Assembly: GCA_019925795.1 (NCBI GenBank)
Contig: CM034298.1
Span: 52,974,365 to 53,038,364 of the forward strand
Length of the DNA: 64,000 nt
Reading direction: 5' to 3'
From: Dendrobium chrysotoxum
Lineage: Eukaryota; Streptophyta; Magnoliopsida; Asparagales; Orchidaceae
This document shows positions 39,601 to 51,900 of this stretch, piece after piece. The stretch's first letter is position 1. Each line of letters begins with the position of its first letter. The notes beneath the pieces are model-generated. The model searched no databases. It saw nothing but the letters and a program-made list of their open reading frames with translations, and was not told where the DNA came from. A program made the position numbers and the translations under genes.

Positions 39601-42600
39601 TATATTTAGAGCTTGAGTCAGATGGCCAACCTTTTGACTTAGCTTTACTTGTGTATATATTGAGAAATCCATGTTGAAAGATTCTTCAACTTAAAGCTTG
39701 TTGTGTCTTTGCCTTGTTTTTTCCCTTCTGTTTTTTTATGGTTTTCTTTGGGCATAAAATTGATCCTTTTTTACTATTTTCAAGAGAGCTATTACATTAC
39801 ATAAGTAATCTTATAATTATAAGAGTACTTCTCCATGTCGGGAGAGGGTGGAGTTGAGGGAGAGGGGAAGCGTGGCTGTGTGTTGAAGGAAGTGGAACAC
39901 GTCTAGTCATAGTGAGGGCTGTAGATGTTTTGGACTCATCCTAGACACTGGGAATGTTGTGTTGGACTGAGTGCTATGCTCTTTTGCATTATGAGCGCTA
40001 TGAAGAGCCCTTGATGTTGCTCTGGAAACTTCCTTGGCATTGGCAAGCTGAACAGCCATGCTGGTTAGCTTCTCTAGTGTTACTATCCTTGCGACTTTGG
40101 TTGAGCTGGAGAGGGGAACTGAATGCAATTTTTACAAAAATTTAAATTGTTTGCAAGGTTTAATATGTTCATTATGTCATTCCTGCCATAAACATGGTAT
40201 ACCGATTCACAATTAACAGTAAGATATTGGAACTTCTAGTGGATTTAATATCACAGAGACCTAATCGTCACGTCATGTAATGCATAAGGACACTATGGCA
40301 GTTTCCAAATTTTGTGTGCGTTCTTGCTCTATTAGAATTTCGTTTCTTCATACCCAGAGCTCCAGGATTAATGATTAGTGGAGGCTTTTGTGGATTCTAT
40401 GCTGTAGAAGTTGGCCAATTGTTTTTCTGAGGTTTCTTGAAGCATCCTAAATTTAATTGGCATCATCATTCACTTTGTTGGTTTATGTTAGATGCGTTTC
40501 AGTATCAAACTGGGGTCTATTATCCTCAAATGCAATTTAAATAACCTTCTACTTTACCATTTTTTTTCTGAATCATCTTTGGGCACTTGAATAGGTCCTC
40601 CGATGATGGAACATGCCGGATCTGGGATGCTAGGTACTCCCAGCTCAGCCTGCGAATTTATATTCCAAAGCCTCCAGATACTACAGGTGAACTATTTTAT
40701 GAAATTATTTTTTTTCTGTTAGATTGTATATAATATCAGTTGACTATATAATTAAGGAGTTAAATATGGTGATGATTTTAGGTAGGGTGAATGATGCCTC
40801 AACAAATGCCGTTCAGCAAAGTCATCAAATCTTGTGTTGCGCGTTCAATGCTAGTGGAACTGTATTTGTTACTGGTAGCTCAGACACATATGCAAGGGTA
40901 TGAATAGCAGGTGTGAGTTTCTAATAGTGAAAGTTGTTGGATAATGATGGAAGTTATCAACAAGCTGATTGGTTGCAGGTGTGGAATGCATGCCGAAACA
41001 GTGTGGAGGACTCTGATCAACCAAACCATGAGATGGATGTGTTATCAGGCCATGAAAATGATGTGAATTATGTGCAGTTCAGGTTAGCCAACTATTGTAA
41101 AAAGTTTTTTTTTGTCTTTAATAGTTCTTTAACAGTGACTATTTTTGGCCAGTGGCTGTGCTGTTCCTTGTAAATTTTCCAGCACTGATACTCTGAAGGA
41201 GGATAACATTCCAAAGTTCAGAAACTCCTGGTCTGTCATCTTGGCTTTTAATTTGATTAAAAATTCTTCTATATTTTGTTTGGGTATTTTGATGTGATCT
41301 ATTAATGACAATTGAGGACTGCATGCTGTGCTAATCATGTTATTGTAAAGGGATCCTAGAGAGTTGGGTTAGGGATGTTGTTGATGATGTTTGGTGCTAA
41401 GTTTTTGCTGTTCAATGTCCTAGGTTTACTCATGACAACATAGTTACATGTTCACGTGATGGCAGTGCAATAATTTGGATTCCACGATCTAGGAGATCTC
41501 ATGTGAGTTCATTTATTTCAATTATGTTAGCTTTGTGCTTAATTTTTATCTCTAATTTCCTTTATAATGTAATGCATGGTTTTGTTTTCACAATGGTAGT
41601 CTTTTGTACTTCATAGCTATGTTATAGTTGTCCAAAGAATTTAGCTGGATATTTCCTGCAATATTATCCCTGTTCCAATCAGTGTCCGACAATTTACTGA
41701 CACTTTTTTTTCCTTGAGGTAATTATTTCACATGCTTAGAATGATAAACACATGCATTGTTCTTAATTCTTATGGTAGGGGAAAGTTGGACGTTGGACAC
41801 GTGCATACCATCTTAAAGTCCCTCCGCCGCCCATGCCTCCCCAACCTCCTCGTGGAGGTCCCCGCCAGAGGTTTCAACCTACTCCTCGTGGTGTTAACAT
41901 GATAGTCTGGAGTTTAGATAACCGCTTTGTGCTTGCTGCTATTATGGGTTAGTATTTTATGTGCCTTATGTGCTTTGTGAGCATTTTATGTGCCTACTCG
42001 TGGTGTTAACATGATACTCTGGAGTTTAGATAATCGTTTTGTGCTTGCTGCTATTATGGGTGAGTATTTTATGTGCCTTATGTGCTTTGTGAGCATTACC
42101 ATGCTTGCACTTTTCATATATATATCCTCTTTGTGGCACTCAATGTTTGCTGTTATCATGTGTTAGTATTTTTATGTGTCTTATGTGCTTTATGAGCATT
42201 ACCATGCCTACATTTTTCATATGCATATTCTCATTGTGGCACCCAATGTTCCAATTTTAGGAGAATACCAACCTTAATAAACGACTGTCAAACAAAAAAT
42301 TCATCATGGTGATCATGACAAAGTGGCATTATAAATGGCATTGCAATGTGTATTCCAATGTGTACCAAGCAAGAGTTCTGTATGATAAACTATTGGGTCA
42401 TCTATTGCTTATTTTAATGTGGTACATCCTGACTTTCTATCCTCTTATCTTTAAATATATTAAACAGGAATATCCTCTAAATTGATATGCAGACTTTAGA
42501 TTGTTGCAAAGTTAACTATCGAGCAGTGATCAGAAAAGTGATAGAAAATATCTTTAATTTCTTTATTTTTTTTGTTGATTGTTATAATTTGTAATCTATT

Positions 42601-42855
42601 TGTTTATTCTCTTTACTTCCAAACATGAAAACAATATCAAATTTCCTTTTATTCCACAACTTGAAATCTTCCGAGGCTGTATTATTTACTGTTTTTTAAT
42701 GAGCACTTGGCAAAAAACTTACTTGAAATTCACCACTTAACCTGAATTTGTCCTGCTTATAGAATTGTAATGGTTTCCATAAATCTCACTTATTTGGATT
42801 ACATTCGATATTTCTTTCATGCTCACTTCAACGTAAGGTGGAATTCATTTATTTA

Positions 42856-42900
<45 letters not shown>

Positions 42901-45900
42901 TGTGATAAGGTTACACCCTTTCCCAAAAAGCTGTCATGTACTAAGTATACGTTTTTTTAATTAAATCTGTTGTGGGATTAGCTAGATAGTTCCATTGAGA
43001 AGAAGATTGTTGTAGAAGGTTTGTGAGAGTCTATAAATTGACCATATATTAGTCAAGAGACTTGGTCATATAGAGTAAAGAGATTGAAAATGCTATTAAA
43101 GAAAAGAAATACTATTTAATGGGTGGGAAAAGATAAATAGTATTTTGGGCTTATGTTGATTATAAAATAAGAAGTCTTACAAAGAGGATAATGTACAAAG
43201 CAAAGCTTACTTCTTTTGATGATTTATATAAGGTCTTAAGTATTGAGATATGAGACAATGTGATACATAAAATAGCTAAAAATAGTAGATATAATGTTTA
43301 GAGACTTTGATCAAATAGATTTATTATAAATGATATTTAATATTTGAAGACATCAGAGTAAGATGAAAATTCTACTTTAAAAAATTATGAAATGCTAATT
43401 TTATTGACAAAATTATTTGGAAGAAGATAGTAAACAAAATAGTTAGGTGAATTATAAAATTGATTTAAAAAAAGGGGAAAGATATGAAAAAGATACATAA
43501 AGGTAAGCTTTAGTTTTAGATGAGATATCTATGAAGTTTTGGAGAGGTATGATTATATTTTTTCTAATTTGGTTTCCAAATATTTTCAATAGAATTTCGA
43601 TGACTAAAATGATACTAGTATTTAAGAATAGAAGTGACATTCAAAATTATGATAATTATAGTGGAATCAAACTTATTAGAATGGGGTTATGAGGATTGTA
43701 ATGGAACATGAACTTCAAAAAATGATGTTGCTATCCAAGAATAAATTTGGGTTCATGCCAAAAAAATTCACTATGGAAGTAATTTTGGTGTTAAAACAAT
43801 TAATGGACTACTATTGAGAGCAAAAAGAAGGTTCTTCATTTAGTTTTTATTAATCTTGGGAAGTGAATAATTGAATACAATGCTATTGATTTGATTTACA
43901 TTAAAGAGAAAAATGTGTATCAAAGATATGCATGATGAAGTATTGAGTATTAGAAGTAATTGTGATTTGATTAAGGAGTTTACATTAACGTATGATTAAG
44001 GATTGGTATTGAGTTTATATTCTTTTGTATTGCTACTAAGATGTTTACAAAGGACATTAGAAGTGAGATGCCTTTGTTATAGTTCTAATTAATGAGACAT
44101 TAGCTTGAAAAATGTGCAACATTAAGCATTTGGGATTAGTAAGGCAAAGTCTAAGCATATGGTATGTAGTTTTAGTTGGTGCAAGATTACGAATTATCGG
44201 TCAATAGTATTAGGATATAAAGTTGTATTTGGGGGTGATGTTTAAATATCTTGTATTTTTTATATGATAAAATGGGCAGGCAAATGAAAATATAACTTCT
44301 GAAGTTATGGTTGAGTGGTTAAAATAGAGAAGTACCTTTGATATTATTTGATATGAGAAAAATGTCATGGCGACTTAATGGTAAATGTTGTAAAATTGTA
44401 ATTGGATTGATTATATTCTATGAATCGAAGTATTGAGTGGTAAAAAGGTTGCTGCTGGTCAAGGTGATCACACTGGGAAGGAGAGATGGATGTTTGGCAT
44501 AACTAGGAAGGATTATATTACAAGATGATGGATATAGCATCAACTGAAGATAAGTGGAAATAGACTTAGGTAGTTTGGGCATGTATAAAAAAGAATAGAA
44601 AATGTACCAGTCGGACTTGTCGATAGAAGTACTGTCAATTGATTACTAAGAAAACTAAGTAGATGTAAGGTAGCATGTGTTCAAAAAGCGAGTTTAGAAT
44701 ATGTTTAACACCTCACAAAACACTCAATAGGAATAAATGAAATACAAATTCATAAAGTATTCATAAGCTTGACCCCTAATTGTTAGGATAAGGCTAATAA
44801 TGATAATGATGAAATGTCTTTTATGATAGATTTTTTATGTCGAATTGTACACATCTTTAAAGGAAATGTAATAATCTATGATGTACCGGCACTTCTCGTC
44901 AAAGAGGCGTGCATTGTTCGACACATCTGACACAACACGGGTTCGACATGCCTCCGACACGTGTTGGGCACGCCGAAAACGTATCTGATTAAAAAAATGT
45001 TAAATACAAATTGGACACACGTGTCTTAAATATTTTATAATTTTTTTTAAATATAATTTTTTGTATTTAAAATTCTTATTTATATAAAATATAAAAAACT
45101 AAATTTCTTATTTCCTATCTACAACACTAAATCAATCGACCACACTCAATACCTCATTCATCGAATATTTTGATTTTCATTTCTCTTTGGCGGGTCGCGA
45201 CTTTGGTTTCACAACAATGTCTGATATCATCTCAACTGTGAAGTTTGACATCGTTACAACATCGATATTTTAAAATCATCTCAACATCAAAGTCTGAGAT
45301 TGCCTTGACATTGATGCTCGCCGCTAGCAATTTTTATACCTACAACTTGATAGCTCATCTTTTTCCGACGTTATCTTAACATCGACGGCAGACGCCTTGA
45401 CATCGACGCCCAATACTTACTGCATAACATCTATGCTCGACTCTTGACAACATTGTCGTCTCCTCTCTTGATGCCTGATACATAACATTGATGCCCAACT
45501 CTCGATATCCTAATATTAATCATTTTAAGCACAAATTCTAGTTAAATGACTTATTATTTCTTAATTATTTTTAATATTATACTTAATTTTTATACACTAT
45601 TTTTAAAATATAAAAATTATAATATCGTGTCCTACCCGTGTCCTTATTCTAAATTTTTAATAATTGACGTGTCCTGTGTGCGTGTCGTGTCGTATCCGTG
45701 TCGTCATTTGATATCATCCTTCATTGGTGGGGTCATCATTTGATGGATTGATTTGAATTGTGCAAATCATTATAAAGATTAAACTCGAGTCTTTGATTGT
45801 TGATTTATAGGAATCCCAATTAACTACGCATTATAAAACAGGTCAACCATTGGGCATTGTATTATGTTACTAGGAATTGGAAACTTAGCCGCTATGTGTC

Positions 45901-48900
45901 ACGGAAACGCATCTCAGTTGTGCAAACTTCTTTTTGGAGGTTGTTGATTTATATGTTATGTTCAAAACTACTTTTTTAATAAAACAGCTATTACATTAAT
46001 AGGGCTGTTAGAGCAAGTGGTGCAAATTTTTTTTGGAAGGTTGTTGATTTATATATTATCTATTTTTATACAACCGTTATTACATTAATAGAGCTGTTAA
46101 AGAAAAGTTGAGTACTCATACCAAGTGCAAAATTATGTGAAAAATTGGATATTTGCTTGCAATGTAGCTATGGGCTAAATGAGCTATTGCATATAATGAT
46201 TTAGACCATGGCTGTTTGGTACCCCTTAAAAGGTACCGAGTCGGCCAGCAAACTAGCGGGTGGAATGTTAGTTTTGGAATCTGTGTGGAATTCATACTTT
46301 GACTAATTCAAGAAAGTTTTGTTGGCGAGTAATTTCAAAGAGTAAGCACTTATGATTTAGACCATTGCCTTTTAATAGTATAATTATTTGTCCTCGCATT
46401 ATATGCTCTTTATCTGCTCAGGCAGCATGCAAGAATTCATGGTGTTATAATTTTCTTTCCTGTGTTGCAAAACTTGTTCTTAGTTGCTAATTGATATAAT
46501 TTCACTGGAATCCTAATGTAACATTCATTTGTATGTTCTTATTTACTCGGGTATATGCCAAAATATCTCCTATTCTTCCATGACTGTTGATTTTATGTGT
46601 GGACTGCCTAAATGATATTTGGAATTCCTTCCCATCCTGATTTTTTGCATATGTATGTGAGCTAGATTCTGTTAATTGTTTCATATACAACAATTTTTGT
46701 ACTTATCCTATGTGTTTTGCTCAATGTGTTAAAGTTTTTAATGCATTCCTACCAATGTTTGATATAACTTGTGTATTATTTTGCTCGAGAGGCATTTCTT
46801 CTGCCAGAATTAACTTTACTGTTCCTTCCTGTAGATTGTAGAATATGCGTTTGGAATGCTTCTGATGGAAGTCTTGTCCATTCATTAATTGGTCATACTG
46901 AATCAGTAAGTGTTTTGATTGTAGTTAGTTTTTTAAGTTTGACGTAACTGTTTTATGCTGTTTAATGTGCTGGAAAGTAGTGATATATTTTGAATTTAAC
47001 ATTAATCTTTGTAAGGAAGTTGAATCTCAAGTTAGTAAGGTGTGGTTTCCTTTGAATAATATTTCTTTCACCAGAGTTGGCTACATGTGCTTCGACCAAA
47101 CAGTTGCATCGTGCCATGCATACCATTAGAGTCTGTTAGGACCAATGACGTGCTATGTTTTGCTTGGTGGCATTGTGTTATTCAAAACCAGTAGGAGGAA
47201 CATTTCTTTTTCTTTTCTCAAAATTAGTCTCCATTGTAGTAAATCGGTAACCCATGACTGGCAATTCAGTCAAAATGATTTATTATGGATGTGTAACCAT
47301 CTTATCAAGGGCCTGAGTGCAGTCTCAATAGGAGCTACCAAACTAGTATGTGGAGTTGTTTTATCCATGGAACTATCTCCATCTAGATTATTATTTTGGA
47401 TCTCATGGGGATATGGTTTTCACACTTTATTTTCAACCTTATTTTACCTCTTAGAACCTACAAATCTTTGTAGCTCTGATGCAAATGAAAATTTGCAAAA
47501 ACTAAAAGAGATACGACAATACTTATAACATACAAGACACACTTCCTTAGGACATAAATAAAACACTACGCAAGGACACCTTGCAACTTACAAAAATTTG
47601 AGAAGAAAGATACAATGGAAAGGCACTTGTGGAGAGAAGAAGTAGATTAGAAGTCCAAGACGAAGTTTTAGAAGAGAGGAGCTAGAAGAGGATAGCTCGC
47701 AAGCTATTCGAAACCCACAGGTTTCACTTTCCAAACATTTTCACACATAACTCTCTTCTAAAACAGCAGCAAACATCCCATATATATATAGGGAAAGAAA
47801 CCCAACAGTCACCCAAAGCAGCCGTCCCAAACAGCTAACCAGAACAACGGAAAAACCCAAGAGAAAAGGCACGACAGAACCACAAACTGAGCTAGGCCCC
47901 CTCAAAAGACCAACCAGAATCGGAACAGTCAGGAGCCGAACAGACACCAAGAAAGGAGCACGACAACTCAGGAACCCAAGCAACCAGCAGCTGAACAATT
48001 ACCAAGGAGGCACGACCAGCCAAAATAACCCCCAGCTGAGAATTCCAAACACCAAACAACAAAGGAATAATGGGCCAAGCCCAATAAGAGACAAAACAGC
48101 CCAAAGATAATTACTCAAAGAACCAAGACAGCTTGCAAACCAATAAGTTTGATTGCATCAATTCTCCCCTGGCGGAAGAATCTCATCTCCTGATGAGATT
48201 GTCTCAAAACTTTGAAGATGTAACATTTCCGTTTCCTGATTTAATTGGCTTGAAACTTCGGCTTGCTGAATGTTTTGACTTTCCATTTTTTTAATATAAA
48301 AAGACACAATAACCTAGACGCTCTGATACCCAATTGATGCAAATGAAAATTTGCAAAAACTAAAAGAGATACGACAACACTTATAACATACAAGACACAC
48401 TTCCTTAGGACATAAATAAAACAGTCCGCAAGGACACCTTGCAACTTACAAAAGTTTGAGAAGAAAGATACAATGGAAAGGTACTTGTGGAGAGAAGAAG
48501 TAGATTAAAAGTCTAAGATGAAGTTTTAGAAGAGAGGAGCTAGAAGAGGATAGCTCGCAAGCTATTTGAAACCCACAGGTTTCACTTTCCAAGCATTTTC
48601 ACACATAACACTATTCTAAAACAACAGCAAACATCCCATATATATATAGGGAAAGAAACCCAATAGTCACCCAAAGAAGCCGCCCCAAACAACCAACCAG
48701 AACAGAGGAAAAACCCATGAGAAAAGGCACGGCAGAACCACAAACCGAGCAGCTAGGTCCCCTAAAAAGACCAGCCAGAATCAGAACAACTAGGAGCCGA
48801 ACAGACACCAAGAAAGGAGCATGGCAACTCAGGAACCCAAGCAACCAGCAGCTGAACAATTACCAAGGAGGCACGACCAGCCCAGCAACCCAAGCAACCA

Positions 48901-51900
48901 GCAGCTGAACAGTTACCAAGGAGGCACGACCAGCCAAAATAACCCCCAACTGAGAACTCCAAACACCAAACAACAAAGGAATAATGGGCCAAGCCCAATC
49001 AGGAGACAAAACAGCCCAAAGATAATTACCCAAAGAATTAAGACAGCTAGCAAACCAATAAGTTTGATTGCATCCATTCTCCCCTAACGGAAGAATCTCA
49101 TCTCCTGATGAGATCGTCTCAAAACTTTGAAGATGTAGCATTTCGTTTCCTGATTTAATTGGCTTGAAACTTCGGCTTGCTGAATGTTTTGACTTTCCTT
49201 TTTTTTAATATAAAAAGACACATGATAACCTAGATGCTCTGATACCAAATTGATGCAAATGAAAATTTGCAAAAACTAAAAGAGATACGACAACACCTAT
49301 AACATACAAGACATACTTCCTTAGGACATAAATAAAACACTACGCAAGGACACCTTGCAACTTACAAAAGTTTGAGAAGAAAGATACAATGAAAAGGTAC
49401 TTGTGGAGAGAAGTAGATTAGAAGTCCAAGACGAAGTTTTAGAAGAGAGGAGGTAGAAGAGGATAGCTCGCAAGCTATTCGAAACCCACAAGTTTCACTT
49501 TCCAAACATTTTCACACATAACTCTCTTCTAAAACAACAACAAACATCCCATATATATATAGGGAAAGAAACCCAATAGTCACCCAAAGCAGCCGCCCCA
49601 AATAACCAACTAGAACATAGGAAAAACCCAAGAGAAAAGCCACGACAGAACCACAAACCGAGCAGCCAACCCCCCTCAAAAGACTAGCCAGAATCAGAAC
49701 AGTCAGGAGCCAAACAGACACCAAGAAATGAGCACGGCAGCTCAGGAACCCAAGCAACCAGCAGCTGAACAATTACCAAGGAGGCACGACCAGCCCAGCA
49801 ACCCAAGCAACCAGCAGCTGAACAGTTGCCAAGGAGGCACGACCAGCCAAAATAACCCCCAACTGAGAACTCCAAACACCAAACATCAAAGGAATAATGG
49901 GCCAAGCCCAATAAGAGACAAAACAGCCCAAAGATAATTACCCAAAGAACCATGACAGCTAGCAAACCAACAAGTTTGATTGCATCAATTCTCCCCTGGC
50001 GGAAGAATCTCATCTCCTGATGAGATCGTCTCAAAACTTTGAAGATGTAGCATTTTTGTTTCCTGATTTAATTGACTTGAAACTTCGGCTTGCTGAATGT
50101 TTTGACTTTCCATTTTTTTTAATATAAAAAGACACATGATAACCTAGACACTCTGATACCAAATTGATGCAAATGAAAATTTGCAAAAACTAAAAGAGAT
50201 ATGACAACACTTATAACATACAAGACACACTTCCTTAGGACATAAATAAAACAGTACGCAAGGACACCTTGCAACTTACAAAAGTTTGAGAAGAAAGATA
50301 CAATGGAAAGGTACTTGTGGAGAGAAGAAGTAGATTAGAAGTCCAAGACGAAGTTTTAGAAGAGAGGAGTAGAAGAGGATAGCTCGCGAGCTATTCGAAA
50401 CCCACAGGTTTCACTTTTCAAACATTTTCACACATAACTCTCTTCTAAAACAGCAGCAAACATCCCATATATATATAGGGAGAAACCCAATAGTCACCCA
50501 AAGCAGCCGCCCCAAATAGCCAACCAGAACAGAGGAAAAATCCAAGAGAAAAGGCATGGTAGAACCATAAACCGAGCGACCAGGCTCCCTCAAAAGACCA
50601 GCCAGAATCGGAACAGCCAGGAGCCGAACAGATACCAAGAAAGGAGCACGACAGCTCAGGAACCCAAGCAACCAGTAGCTGAATAGTTACCAAGGAGGCA
50701 CGGCCAGCCCAGCAACCCAAGCAACCAGCAACTGAACAGTTACCAAGGAGGCACGACCAGCCAAAATAACCCCCAGTTGAGAACCCCAAACACCAAACAA
50801 CAAAGAAATAATGGGCCAAGCCCAATAAGAGACAAAACAGCCCAAAGATAATTACCCAAAGAACCAAGATAGCTAGCAAATCAATAAGTTTGATTGTATC
50901 AATTCTCCCCTGGCGGAAGAATCTCATCTCCTGATGAGATCGTCTCAAAACTTTGAAGATGTAGCATTTCCTTTTCCTGATTTAATTGGCTTGAAACTTC
51001 GGTTTGTTGAATGTTTTGACTTTCCATTTTTTTAATATGAAAAGACACATGATAACCTAGATCCTCTGATACCAAATTGATGCAAATGAAAATTTGCAAA
51101 AACTAAAAGAGATACGACAATACTTATAACATACAAGACACACTTCTTTAGGACATAAATAAAACACTACGCAAGGACACCTTGCAACTTACAAAAGTTT
51201 GAGAAGAAAGATACAATGGAAAGGTACTTGCGGAGAGAAGTAGATTAGAAGTCCAAGACAAAGTTTTGAAGAGAGGAGGTAGAAGAGGATAAGGGGTGTC
51301 AATTCGGGTCAACAGGTCGGGTTCGGGTCGAACCTGACTTGATCCGGATGTAAACGGGTCAACCTGAACCTGACCCATTTAGCTAAACGTGTCAGAAAAT
51401 TGAACCCGGAGCCGACCCGCACGGGTTTCCGGGTTGACCCGACACGACTCGACCTGCCGATTTCTTCCCACGGCGGGCAAGAGAAACTCAGGCACGACTG
51501 CGAGTGCAACCTACTGAGGGGCGAGGGCGATTGGCGAGTGCAACCTACTGGGGTGACTGGGCGAGCAGGCTGAGCCGCTGAGTGCCGCCGCTAGGGCATT
51601 GCCGCACTGGGGCCTGGCCGCCTGGGGGGCCTAGGGCAAACCGCGTGGAGCTGCGGACTGGCGAAGTCGCGGAGAGACCGTAGAGGAAGATGGAAGTGAC
51701 GCGACATGACCCGCGACCGGCCCTGGCATGATGCGACTGCGAGATTCGACTCGCAACTAGACACAGACGAGGCTAACCGAGTCAATTCGAGTTGACCCCG
51801 CGGGTTTCCGGGTCAACTCGAACCCGACCTGTTTCACAAACGGGTTGACCCGAACCCGGATTTTTTCGGGTCGGGTTCGGGTCGGGTTTCGGGTTGTGTC

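Larger units (their letters stand above)
36345..40594 (+). other. Intron 6 (4.25 kb)
   Basis: It contains a T-run with a LINE-3'-end-like sequence (36595-37100), AT-rich DNA, LINE copy 3 (about 37985-39517) and unassigned DNA at 39520-40590. No independent gene is supported. Confidence 0.6.
41948..46834 (+). other. Intron 12 (4.9 kb)
   Basis: It contains the exon-12 duplication, a TA microsatellite (42863-42896), LINE copy 5 (about 43080-44815), a CGTGTC-rich element (44880-45715) and a tandem duplication near 46 kb. Confidence 0.7.

Noticed and set aside
41997..42059. Duplicated exon 12 end as an extra coding exon
   Set aside because: There is no convincing acceptor before it, and inclusion would not keep the WD40 repeat in register.
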